Shown one piece after another: positions 8,701-16,257 of a stretch of 42,071 bases of DNA. The stretch's first letter is position 1, and every line of letters begins with the position of its first letter. This stretch comes from Stutzerimonas stutzeri (GTDB lineage: Bacteria; Pseudomonadota; Gammaproteobacteria; Pseudomonadales; Pseudomonadaceae). The DNA lies in assembly GCF_024448695.1 (NCBI RefSeq), contig NZ_JAMOHY010000028.1:1-42071 (forward strand). Reading direction: 5' to 3'. The notes under the pieces were generated by a model. The model had not been told where the DNA came from. It saw only the letters and a program-made list of their open reading frames with translations, and did no database searches. Made by a program: the position numbers and the translations under genes.

Positions 8701-9299
8701 CAAGTGATACGAACTCCATTGAGTACCGACAAGCCTTCTGTGAAATCCAGCAGGTCATCACGACGACATAAAACAGTACTAGGCTCACCGATGAAATTAA
8801 TTGTGTGTTCGGCAAAGAACGAGATCAGATCGCGACCCTTGATCAAAGCATCTTCCGAGAAGGGATATACCGTTGCGAGAATATCTGGCAGCGGCCTGCC
8901 CTCCTCGTCGATGCGCTGGCGACGCGAGCTGGCCAACGTCACGCTTGGCTCTGCTTCCATGACCGTCACCAGAGAGGCAATACAATCTGGATGCAGCACA
9001 TCATCGTCGTGCAAAAACTTTACATAGCGCCCTTTCGCCAATGTCACACCACGAGCTGTACTGCGCATCTCCCAGAGACGTTGCTCGTTGTGCTGATAGT
9101 AGATGGGAAAATCAGCCCGCGAACGGAACGCCTCGATCACCCGTAAAACATCGTCATTACGTGCATCGTCACACACGATCAGCTCAATGGGCCGGTAGGT
9201 CTGGTGCAGGATGCTTTCCAAAGCCTCGGTCAGATACATGCTCTTATATGCCGGCATGACGATGCTGGCCAATGGCGCACCGTCAAAATCATTAACCAT
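5769..9299 (-). CDS. Multi-module flagellin glycosyltransferase (Fgt-like)
   Basis: A 1176-residue protein placed directly upstream of fliC, like the Fgt proteins that glycosylate flagellin in P. syringae and P. aeruginosa. Four modules can be read. First is a GT2 domain (about 8-230) with VCDDA and a DxD-type HDDD at 97-100. Second is a degenerate GT2-like block (about 330-530) in which the acidic motif is replaced by VEAG. Third is another GT2 fold (about 570-800, starting VSILIVVHDRLPQ, with WLGDGAG). Last is a C-terminal GT4-like domain (about 845-1176) with GWAGGAGHTGD and NLRLLEYGACGYPVICSD. It overlaps the preceding gene by 8 nt. It probably assembles or transfers the glycan on flagellin; donors cannot be read from sequence. 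Confidence 0.88.
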   Translation of the reverse strand: MVNDFDGAPLASIVMPAYKSMYLTEALESILHQTYRPIELIVCDDARNDDVLRVIEAFRSRADFPIYYQHNEQRLWEMRSTARGVTLAKGRYVKFLHDDDVLHPDCIASLVTVMEAEPSVTLASSRRQRIDEEGRPLPDILATVYPFSEDALIKGRDLISFFAEHTINFIGEPSTVLCRRDDLLDFTEGLSVLNGVRITWVADLALYAKLLRRGNLAMLAKPLTSFRVSREQFSQQGRDKPGIGEKGHADFRQAIRDLGWYRTNEDNRFVRVAPITQLKARVYKPVNVLAAIQRAGGLGSVPLSAWLGERWPKDVQQGLIDQHLQANAGGPRIAIMLLDGKGEAEAVERTLLSLENKNRYRNLDVRVLSPLALPGVQGRAEVLPLADGQEVAALNAAAASSKADWLLTVEAGVEFTTSGLLIAALDLLGAPDSCLAVYADELMRLENGEHGIALRPDLNLDLLLSFPAGLSRHWLLRRDVLLEQGGFAAECKEAFELEYQLRLIERHGLACIGHISEPLLASDAFALRDSLQERAVIEHHLQARGYQQARVGSRLAGRYELDYGHAQLGSVSILIVVHDRLPQIQRCMETLLEHTGYTNYEVLLLDHGNQAPEMCEWLAGVEAMDTDQLRVLRFDSALSRSTLCNQAAQQARGDFLLWLGDGAGVMDKDWLQQLLNHGQRSEVGAVGGKLLSADGKVRHAGFLLGLCGPAGHAFEGASFDDPGYMQRLQVEQNYSALSGECLMIHREVFQQVGGFDEAPLLARWADVDLCLRLQQAGYLNVWTPRVQLLMDAPPEVAPTAAQDDAIYERWLPVIARDPAYNPGFSLQAEQGFKLADPQLSWQPLQSWRPLPVVLGHHADRQGCGHYRMIQPFNAMRDAGLIEGHLSMGLLSPAELARYAPDVVVLQRAVLDEQLEKMRRMQAFSEAFKVFELDDYLPNLPIKSIHRLHMPKDILRSLRRGLGYVDRFVVSTRPLAEAFSGLHGDIRVIENRLPVGWWMGLQSARGVGGKPRVGWAGGAGHTGDLELIADVVKELAEEVEWVFFGMCPDKLRPYIHEFHAGVFIHQYPSVLASLNLDLALAPLEQNLFNECKSNLRLLEYGACGYPVICSDVRSYQDGLPVTRVKNRFRDWVDAIRSHISDLDAAAKAGDALRATVLSQWMLEGETLESWRKAWLPD

Positions 9300-10572
9300 T
9301 TTGCGCCTCTGCCATCAAGGATTTCAGGCGACTTACCACACGCGCAGCATTGCAGTCGTCCTGATGATTAAAAAAGAATTTCCGGGCTATCCTGTAACGC
9401 ATACTGGCGACCTGCTCGGGCTGAAGTAATTCCTGCTCCAGTGCAACGAGCAACTCGGTGAAGGTGGTTACCACCGGCCCGGGAAAGGCCAGTTCCATAT
9501 CGTAAAGCAGACCGTTCTGCTGAGATTGATAATGTTCCAGATCATAGGCAAAGCTGAACACAGGCTTATCGATGTACAACGCATCAATATAAACTGATGA
9601 ATAATCAGTCACTAGCAGATCAGCTTCTCGCAGCACAGGGGCAATCTCATTGATCCGGGTATGGCCAAGATCGACGATGGTATCGCCATCTATATAACGC
9701 TCCAGATTGAATAATTGCTCGCCCTTGCGAAAGTAATGCATACGGAAGCCCAGCACTGCACTATGCTTACGCAATAGCGCACGCAAGCGCTCTATTTCAT
9801 CATCACTGAACTGATAATATTGGGCAGCTGCAACACTACTTTCGCGATAGGTTGGAGCATAAACAATCAACTTTCGCCCCTGCTTCAACGCACGAACTGC
9901 CTGTATTTCATCCCGCAAAAACGCCGGCAAATCAGACTCGCCTCTACGCAAAAAATCATTGCGGGGCAAGCCGGTAACCCATACGCAGGACGGATCAATC
10001 GGATGGAACATCGCCGCCATGGCATGACTATCGACATCCGACGAGCTGATCAACCCGTGGTAATGAGCACGCTCTTTGCGTCGCAGCTCTATCCTGTCGA
10101 CATGCTGGCGCAGCTCCGGCCTGGTCAAGGCAAATAGCCGCTTGAGTGGGATACCATGCCACAAGTTGACCACTATCCGGCGTGTGTAGTCCGGTCGAAG
10201 CACCACAAAAGACCCATCGCTCCAACGCCACGAAATGTCTAAAGCAATCGAATTGGTCAACAGCAGCACACCGCAACGCGCCAACGCACAAAGCCCTGTC
10301 ACGCTCTGCACGTCGACAATCTTGAGATTACATGAATCTTCTAAACGCAGCCCGCTGACACGTCCACGGGTGAAAACAACCTTGCACAGAGCTGGATCAT
10401 TCTTGACTTGCTCAAATACCGCACGGGAATTCTCTATGAATTGATCAGGTTTCAGCGGATGGACAAAAAAAGCCCAGTGATCCCTGCGCTTCGGCAACAG
10501 CCGGTCATAAACCCACCACAAAGGCAGAAGCCAACGTGCGAAACGTCCTAGCCTTCCGCTATATCCGTTCAT
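9292..10572 (-). CDS. CDP-glycerol glycerophosphotransferase-like protein (TagB/TagF family)
   Basis: This 426-residue protein has the fold and motifs of the TagB/TagF family, which moves glycerol phosphate from CDP-glycerol to a polymer or sugar. Visible are VNLWHGIPLKR (about 132-142), HYHGLISSSD, IVYAPTYRES, and the diagnostic VTDYSSVYIDALYIDKPV (about 316-333). No signal peptide is seen; a basic, Trp-rich N-terminus may bind membranes peripherally. It overlaps the aminotransferase gene by 14 nt upstream and the big glycosyltransferase by 8 nt downstream, so it is firmly in the operon. A CDP-glycerol-forming enzyme is encoded at 17765-18220, which supports glycerol phosphate as the donor group. 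The acceptor is inferred to be the flagellin glycan. Confidence 0.85.
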   Translation of the reverse strand: MNGYSGRLGRFARWLLPLWWVYDRLLPKRRDHWAFFVHPLKPDQFIENSRAVFEQVKNDPALCKVVFTRGRVSGLRLEDSCNLKIVDVQSVTGLCALARCGVLLLTNSIALDISWRWSDGSFVVLRPDYTRRIVVNLWHGIPLKRLFALTRPELRQHVDRIELRRKERAHYHGLISSSDVDSHAMAAMFHPIDPSCVWVTGLPRNDFLRRGESDLPAFLRDEIQAVRALKQGRKLIVYAPTYRESSVAAAQYYQFSDDEIERLRALLRKHSAVLGFRMHYFRKGEQLFNLERYIDGDTIVDLGHTRINEIAPVLREADLLVTDYSSVYIDALYIDKPVFSFAYDLEHYQSQQNGLLYDMELAFPGPVVTTFTELLVALEQELLQPEQVASMRYRIARKFFFNHQDDCNAARVVSRLKSLMAEAQNG

Positions 10573-11686
10573 GCTTCTCGCTTAATTCACGGATCAAAGC
10601 ACAAATCGCCTCAATCTCATCGTCTGCCAAGTCAGGGTAAATCGGCAGACACAATACGCTGTGAGAGATCGCCTTGGCCACAGGCAATAATGCAGGTGCT
10701 GCGGATGGCAATCCGCGGTACATAGGAAAGTCACTGATAAGCGGGTAGAAATAACGGCGCACCATAATGCTGTGTGCTCGCAGGCACTCATATAACTGAT
10801 CCCGGCTCAACCCAAAAGCTTCACTCAAAAGAATGGGAAAATATGCATGATTGGAGAAGCTCTGCCCATGAAGCTCAACACAATGTAAACCCGAAACACC
10901 AAAAAGGCGCCGCCGGTACAGCGTATCGATTTCTTTACGCCGTGCCAGCGCATCGTCAATATACTGAAGTTGCAACAAGCCGAATGCTGCATTGATTTCA
11001 CTCATCTTGCCGTTAATGCCTGGCGCAACCACCGTCGTCTCATTAACAAAACCAAAATTCTTCAGATGCCCAATACGCTGATAGGTCTTGGCATCTGGAC
11101 AGATAATTGCCCCGCCCTCAAAGGTATTGAACACCTTGGTAGCATGGAAACTGAGCACACTAAGATCCCCATGCCGCAGAATACTTCCACCCTCGTCGCG
11201 CACCGCAAAGGCATGGGCAGCATCATAGATCACCCGCAGGTTATAGTTGTCAGCAATGGCCTCGATGGTCCGAACGTCGCATGGGTTGCCATAGCAATGC
11301 ACGGGCATGATTGCCGTGGTCTGCGGAGTAATGGCAGCCTCGATCTTCGCTGGGTCCAGGTTCAGCGTATGTGGGTCGATATCCACAAATACTGGTTTGA
11401 TGCCGTTCCATAGCAGCGAATGCCCGGTAGCCACGAACGAATAGGGTGTAGTTATTACCTCACCAGTGATTCGCAGCGCCTGCAATGCCGTAACCAGAGC
11501 TAGCGTGCCATTGGCAAATAGCGCGATGTGCTCGACCCCTAAGTATTCGCACAACGCCTGCTCTAGGGCCTTGTGCATGTCACCACCATTAGTGAGGATA
11601 CCGCTGGCCCAGACTCGCTCCAGATAGGGCAGGAACTCTTCCAGAGGAGGCAACAATGGCCGTGTCACAGGAATACGCGCTTTCAT
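10559..11686 (-). CDS. DegT/DnrJ/EryC1/StrS-family PLP sugar aminotransferase
   Basis: This 375-residue protein belongs to the aminotransferases that add an amino group to nucleotide-linked keto sugars using pyridoxal phosphate. Seen are the N-terminal IPVTRPLLPP, the phosphate-binding FANGTLAL, the PLP-ring Asp in IYDAAHA (about 155) and the Schiff-base Lys in SFHATKVFNTFEGG (about 184). I started it at 11686 (MKARIPVTRP). There GAGGGG lies just before the ATG and the ATG overlaps the previous stop as TGATG. The substrate is unknown; the context suggests an amino sugar for the flagellin glycan, made in or from the CMP- or other nucleotide-sugar pathway. Confidence 0.93.
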   Translation of the reverse strand: MKARIPVTRPLLPPLEEFLPYLERVWASGILTNGGDMHKALEQALCEYLGVEHIALFANGTLALVTALQALRITGEVITTPYSFVATGHSLLWNGIKPVFVDIDPHTLNLDPAKIEAAITPQTTAIMPVHCYGNPCDVRTIEAIADNYNLRVIYDAAHAFAVRDEGGSILRHGDLSVLSFHATKVFNTFEGGAIICPDAKTYQRIGHLKNFGFVNETTVVAPGINGKMSEINAAFGLLQLQYIDDALARRKEIDTLYRRRLFGVSGLHCVELHGQSFSNHAYFPILLSEAFGLSRDQLYECLRAHSIMVRRYFYPLISDFPMYRGLPSAAPALLPVAKAISHSVLCLPIYPDLADDEIEAICALIRELSEKHERI

Positions 11687-13257
11687 CAGACCCCCTCGAA
11701 AACCAATGGATACACGCAATGACCAGGCACCAAACTCGCTAACCTCTCGCTATCTGGGAGGGTTCGCATGCCAACACCGCCCACCTCGGCAGACCAGAAG
11801 ACCTCATATCCAGAAGCATGCTGTAACGGCAAGGTCTGTAACACATCGCGTGTCAACAGGGCTCGCCCTATACGGAAATAACCCCAGATATCGCCCATCC
11901 GGTAATTCATCACCAAGCCATAGACAATAGACTTGTCACGAGGCGGCCTAACCTGGAGTAGTGATAATTCGTAGGCATATATCCCTTCTGCTCTCCGCCC
12001 CAGCTCCCGAAAAGGAAAACTCCCCTCTCCACACAAGCCCTGCATTTCAAACTCCAGATTGCAACCGGCCTTGATGCTTTCTGCAATCTGCAATTCGAGG
12101 TATACAGAGTGCTCGCCAAGACTCAGGGTAGACACATGGAAGAAGCCGACCACGGGAAAACGCACCTCAGCCAGGGAAGAATCAATACCGAATTCGGGAT
12201 TATTAAAGAACGGCTGACTCCAGTACACCCTGCCATCACGCTCAACTACTCCCGCATCAAGCGGAAGCCCCAAAAGATAACAGAGGCCAGCGATTTCGTT
12301 CCTTTTAATCAACGCAAGATACATGAGGCGCCTAGGCCCCAGTGCTTGAATATCCAGATCGCCATAAAGCTCAAGTAGAGCTTGCATACTCTCCATATAA
12401 ACACTACGGAAGGCTATCGAGCCAACAATTCCACCAGCAACATGTAAAGCCCGATGTAGATTATTTACGGCTACCAGTTGCCTATACCACTCAGCATTGG
12501 GAACACCTTCGAAATTCCGCCAGTCTATATACATAGAGCGGACACGATCACGGAAATTCTCTGGGTCGTTTTTCCGCTGCGTAATGGACCGTTCGCCTTC
12601 GGCATTACGCAAACGCCAGATATAGACCAGCTGTGGAATGATTACCGTCCGCTGACTATAGAAATAAGCTTGGCGAACGAAAACGCCATCCGCATATAAA
12701 AGACCAGGCTCCATGCCCAACCCATGCTTTCGCAGAAACTCAAGACGAAAAATCTTGTTCCAGTAGAACGGATCATGGAGAAGATCGGGGAAATCAGCAA
12801 CGCTATCAACCACCCGGTGAGTCTTCCAGACAAAAGGCTCATATAGAAAAGTTACGGTGGAGATACCATTGGCGTTTAAACGCGCAGCACGGCCTATCAC
12901 CACATCAGCCGAGTTCTCTATGGCCTCATGCATCATTAGAGCATAGCCATCAGCGGTCACTAGATCATCCGAGTCAACCAGTGCCACATAAAGACCACGG
13001 GCCATCGTCAATCCCAAATTACCAGCAATAGCCCCCCCTTCATTGGCCTTCCGAATACATCTAAAGTTAGTATACCGAGACTGATAGGACTGACAGATTT
13101 CATAACTTTCATCCTGACTACCATCATCAATCGCGATGATCTCAATATTCCTGTAGTTTTGAGTCAACAAGGAATCAAAACAGGCCTGCAAATAATTAGC
13201 CGTATTGTAAACCAGAACAACAATCGACAATAGCGGCGCTGCGCCTTCAACAGACAT
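11686..13257 (-). CDS. GT2-family glycosyltransferase with C-terminal extension
   Basis: A 523-residue protein with an N-terminal GT-A domain of family GT2: LSIVVLVYNTANYLQACFDS, IIAIDDGSQDES and VALVDSDDLVT, the last carrying the metal-binding acidic motif. Residues after about 330 form a separate, unrecognised domain with beta-rich segments. Start 13257 (MSVEGAAPLL) is preferred because AAGGTGAG lies upstream and it leaves a 13-nt gap after the previous gene; the alternative at 13287 would overlap that gene by 17 nt. It ends in a TGATG overlap with the aminotransferase gene. It likely adds one sugar of the flagellin glycan; donor and linkage are unknown. Codon use is AT-richer than in smc or ligA. 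Confidence 0.88.
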   Translation of the reverse strand: MSVEGAAPLLSIVVLVYNTANYLQACFDSLLTQNYRNIEIIAIDDGSQDESYEICQSYQSRYTNFRCIRKANEGGAIAGNLGLTMARGLYVALVDSDDLVTADGYALMMHEAIENSADVVIGRAARLNANGISTVTFLYEPFVWKTHRVVDSVADFPDLLHDPFYWNKIFRLEFLRKHGLGMEPGLLYADGVFVRQAYFYSQRTVIIPQLVYIWRLRNAEGERSITQRKNDPENFRDRVRSMYIDWRNFEGVPNAEWYRQLVAVNNLHRALHVAGGIVGSIAFRSVYMESMQALLELYGDLDIQALGPRRLMYLALIKRNEIAGLCYLLGLPLDAGVVERDGRVYWSQPFFNNPEFGIDSSLAEVRFPVVGFFHVSTLSLGEHSVYLELQIAESIKAGCNLEFEMQGLCGEGSFPFRELGRRAEGIYAYELSLLQVRPPRDKSIVYGLVMNYRMGDIWGYFRIGRALLTRDVLQTLPLQHASGYEVFWSAEVGGVGMRTLPDSERLASLVPGHCVYPLVFEGV

Positions 13258-13270
13258 AATCACACTCACC

Positions 13271-14545
13271 TTACTCGCGCCAGTCAATTAACTGGTCAAT
13301 ACTATCCAAATCAAATACTGGAATACCGAGAGCCTCACTGACATCTAACCGCTCACGAAAAGAGTCATCAATAAACAGGGCATGATCGCCCTTCTGGATA
13401 TAGCTGCTTTTCAAGCGCTCATCAACGATATGAATGATCGAGACGAACAGCTCCTTGGCAATGCAATACCTGGCTAAGGTTTCATAAGGACAACTCTTGT
13501 GCCGAGTGATCAGGTGCACCGGAACACCACCAGCCGCCCATTGATACAGCAGCACAATCAGTACCGTATTAACACGCCCTCGATGCAACAGGGTATCGTC
13601 CAGATCAATATAGACCTGGTCATACTCCAGCTTAACTTGGTAGCGACTGCGCAATGCGCGATCCATAACGATGGGATAACTCTGCACAAGCAGACGAAAG
13701 GGCAATCCGAGGTGAGCATACAGCGAAAGCAAGGGATAATTGATCCCTAGATGCCGCGACAAGCCCATTGAGCCTGCTATGCGTGGAGCAATCTCCAACA
13801 ACTTCCACCGCCCTTGGGTATCCTGCCTAAGCTGGAAGAACCAAGCCCCCTTGAGTTTCAATCGCTGAGCAATCTGCTCAGAAATGTCCATGATGGATGC
13901 GTCAGCATCAAAGGGGCGGGTGCGCACGCTAATACCTGACTTGACCCGACAGCGCTCACGAGGTGCAATATTTCTCAAACATCCATCGGTATCCGACAGA
14001 CAGTCGACCGTCAACTCCAACCCAGGCAGATATTCGGAGAATACATATTCAACCGTCGCATTGAGTAACTCCTGATGCCGTCCGGCATCATGCACGATTT
14101 CAGCTCCCTGTGAGCCCTGGCTGACAGCCGGTTTGGCAAAGATCGGATAGTTTGCATCAGCTAGGCTTACCGGTCGTGGAATAAAATCGCAATCGGCGAA
14201 GAACTCATAGGTACTGTTCTTGTTGCGACAGATTCTAGCCTGCTCCAAGTCAGGAACAGCGGCAGTCGCCAATAGTGACTGCGCAGCTTCGGAAAGGCGC
14301 AGGAAAACGCTGTCATGAGCAGGCATAATTATATCGATGCACCACTCATCGACCAACTCATTCAGCTGACCAATGAAATCCTCCGAACTAACACTTGCAC
14401 TAATTTGTCGATAATTACCATAGGTGAATTCACCATGATCGGAAACCGATGAAACCCCATACAGGGTAATATTCTTCTGCCAAGCCAAGGCCGCATGGAT
14501 CTCTAGGCCGATCTCTGAACCGCAGGGAAATACCAGAACATTCAC
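13271..14545 (-). CDS. ATP-grasp ligase fused to HAD-like phosphatase domain
   Basis: A 424-residue fusion. Residues about 1-290 look like a carbamoyl-phosphate-synthase-type ATP-grasp enzyme: an N-terminal Rossmann-like start (MNVLVFPCGSEIGLEIHAAL), IFAKPAVSQGSQG as the ATP-binding loop, EYLPGLELTVDCL, and LLEIAPRIAGSMGLSRHLGI as the metal-binding end. From about 310 a HAD domain begins with VYIDLDDTLLHRG (catalytic Asp motif DLDDT), followed by HLITRHK and HALFIDDSFRER as motifs II-IV. ATP-grasp enzymes join a carboxylate to an amine or thiol through an acyl phosphate; HAD domains mostly remove phosphate. The pair may attach an amino acid or acyl group to a sugar and process a phosphate. 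Substrate unknown. Confidence 0.85.
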   Translation of the reverse strand: MNVLVFPCGSEIGLEIHAALAWQKNITLYGVSSVSDHGEFTYGNYRQISASVSSEDFIGQLNELVDEWCIDIIMPAHDSVFLRLSEAAQSLLATAAVPDLEQARICRNKNSTYEFFADCDFIPRPVSLADANYPIFAKPAVSQGSQGAEIVHDAGRHQELLNATVEYVFSEYLPGLELTVDCLSDTDGCLRNIAPRERCRVKSGISVRTRPFDADASIMDISEQIAQRLKLKGAWFFQLRQDTQGRWKLLEIAPRIAGSMGLSRHLGINYPLLSLYAHLGLPFRLLVQSYPIVMDRALRSRYQVKLEYDQVYIDLDDTLLHRGRVNTVLIVLLYQWAAGGVPVHLITRHKSCPYETLARYCIAKELFVSIIHIVDERLKSSYIQKGDHALFIDDSFRERLDVSEALGIPVFDLDSIDQLIDWRE

Positions 14546-14592
14546 CGTCTCGTTGCTCCCATATATTTACGCCTCATTAGCACTTCCTGAAA

Positions 14593-16257
14593 TCAACGAG
14601 CAAAGCGGGCATACTGCCGGCCCAAATGATCCATATAATCATCCACCTCCAAACTAAGCACCTCACCAACCACAGAATCCGCCTCCACATTCCAGTTGCG
14701 TAGACATTGCCGAGTAAACAGGAAATTACTAACTGGATCATGAATTGCCAGCGCAGGAAACATATTCATTTGGCAATCGCGATAACCACCTGCGAAATTG
14801 GCTGTGACGTAGAAGTTAGAATTGAAGACCTTCAGCCGCGCCGGCTGGAAGCGCAATACATCCATTAACACACGTTGTACCGCATTAGGGGCACCGAATA
14901 GAAACGGGCTCTCGTATCCCCAACCACGCAAGTGCTCTCGCACAGGGGTGCAAACGTTGTCCAACCATCGCACATCGGGTCTATTACGCTCCTCAACCAC
15001 CACCCAGAGCAATGCATTCATCGCGTCTAGATATTCGGCGCAACCGTTCATCAGATTAATAGTCGAATAATAGCCAATATCAGTGCGTTGACCGAATCGC
15101 TCCGATGCTAATACAACCGAAGGTCGAGGGTTAAAACGAATGACCAAATCGAAGCCATCTATCTCACGTCCATTATCCAAGCCAACATCTACGGGCCCGA
15201 CAACAGCAATACTCTTGCCATGAATCAGCTCGGCGAACTCTGTATCCTCATGCATTCGTGGATATTCCCCCTGGGGCCGCCTCGGGAAGTACAACTCGGA
15301 CAACGTCACGATTCTCTCAGCAGCAGCCCGCTCCCCTACTTTTCGTTCTGAAACCTGTGCAGTCAGAGCCTGCATGCCAGCCTCATCTCCATTCTCGCTC
15401 TGAAAAGCCACCGCAAAGAAGAACTCCGGCAAACAGGAATCGTGCGAGGGGGGAATAGTTGCTCTTGCCGTTTTCTCTACGAAGTCGGCACGAAAACGAC
15501 GATACAGGTCATAAAAACCATGCAGTAGAAATAACCGAGCCAGAAAATGCACATAAGGTCTGGGCAGACTGACTAGTAATTGAGGTTCGGCTCTAAAAAA
15601 ATTAGCCACCCCCTGGACAGAAGGGAGTGACCAAGGCCCAATTACGGTCGAGAGATTCCGGTCAGTCTGTGCCAGCACCGAAACCAGTAAGGCCAGATGC
15701 TGACGGAACTCGAAGACCAGCTCATCTGACCAACCCATACAATCGATGACCAAGTCCAACCCGGCCAGCTGCCGGGAAAACAAGCAGGGATGCTTAAAGA
15801 AAGCCTGCTGTACCACTTGCTGCAAGCGCCTCTCGGGAGCCCCATCAAGCTCCAAAAGTGACTGGATGAATGCCTGCCAGCGGTAATAACCAACAGGGAA
15901 CGCCCAACTGGACGGCTTTCTCCTCTCCAGATGATGCAGCAGCTCGAAGGCCTCTCTCCAGCGGGCGTCAGCATAGATCTGCATAGCCTGACGATAGGAG
16001 ACTCGCGAGACCAACTCGGAATTCTCGGGAAATAAGAGCACGGCCTCTGCTAGAACCTGCTCATGCAAAGCCCAATCCTGCACAGCCTCAAGTGCTCGAG
16101 CGCAAGCGTGAAAATCTTCCGTACAGGTCAGTGCGCCCAACCGATACAACTCTCGCCACAGGGTGGCAGCTCTCTTCCAATCCTGCGCCTGCAGGCCAGC
16201 CAGCGCCTCTTCTATCAGTTGAGCATGCAACACTGGTGTTTCTACAATCCGGCTCAT
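14593..16257 (-). CDS. Helical repeat protein with C-terminal GT29 (sialyltransferase)-like domain
   Basis: A 554-residue protein. Residues 1-340 are helical and repeat-like (ALAGLQAQDWKRAATLWREL and similar), resembling TPR proteins. The last 206 residues begin with KSIAVVGPVDVGLDNGREID, then GFDLVIRFNPRP and FGQRTDIGYYS. This matches the layout of the large sialyl motif of GT29 transferases (VVG..., ID.yD.viR.N.aP, vG.rT), which bind CMP-sugar donors. The start codon directly follows the stop of the CMP-sugar synthetase gene (TGA-ATG), a functional link worth noting. No membrane anchor is seen, so it would act in the cytoplasm. The GT29 assignment is from motif reading only. Confidence 0.68.
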   Translation of the reverse strand: MSRIVETPVLHAQLIEEALAGLQAQDWKRAATLWRELYRLGALTCTEDFHACARALEAVQDWALHEQVLAEAVLLFPENSELVSRVSYRQAMQIYADARWREAFELLHHLERRKPSSWAFPVGYYRWQAFIQSLLELDGAPERRLQQVVQQAFFKHPCLFSRQLAGLDLVIDCMGWSDELVFEFRQHLALLVSVLAQTDRNLSTVIGPWSLPSVQGVANFFRAEPQLLVSLPRPYVHFLARLFLLHGFYDLYRRFRADFVEKTARATIPPSHDSCLPEFFFAVAFQSENGDEAGMQALTAQVSERKVGERAAAERIVTLSELYFPRRPQGEYPRMHEDTEFAELIHGKSIAVVGPVDVGLDNGREIDGFDLVIRFNPRPSVVLASERFGQRTDIGYYSTINLMNGCAEYLDAMNALLWVVVEERNRPDVRWLDNVCTPVREHLRGWGYESPFLFGAPNAVQRVLMDVLRFQPARLKVFNSNFYVTANFAGGYRDCQMNMFPALAIHDPVSNFLFTRQCLRNWNVEADSVVGEVLSLEVDDYMDHLGRQYARFAR

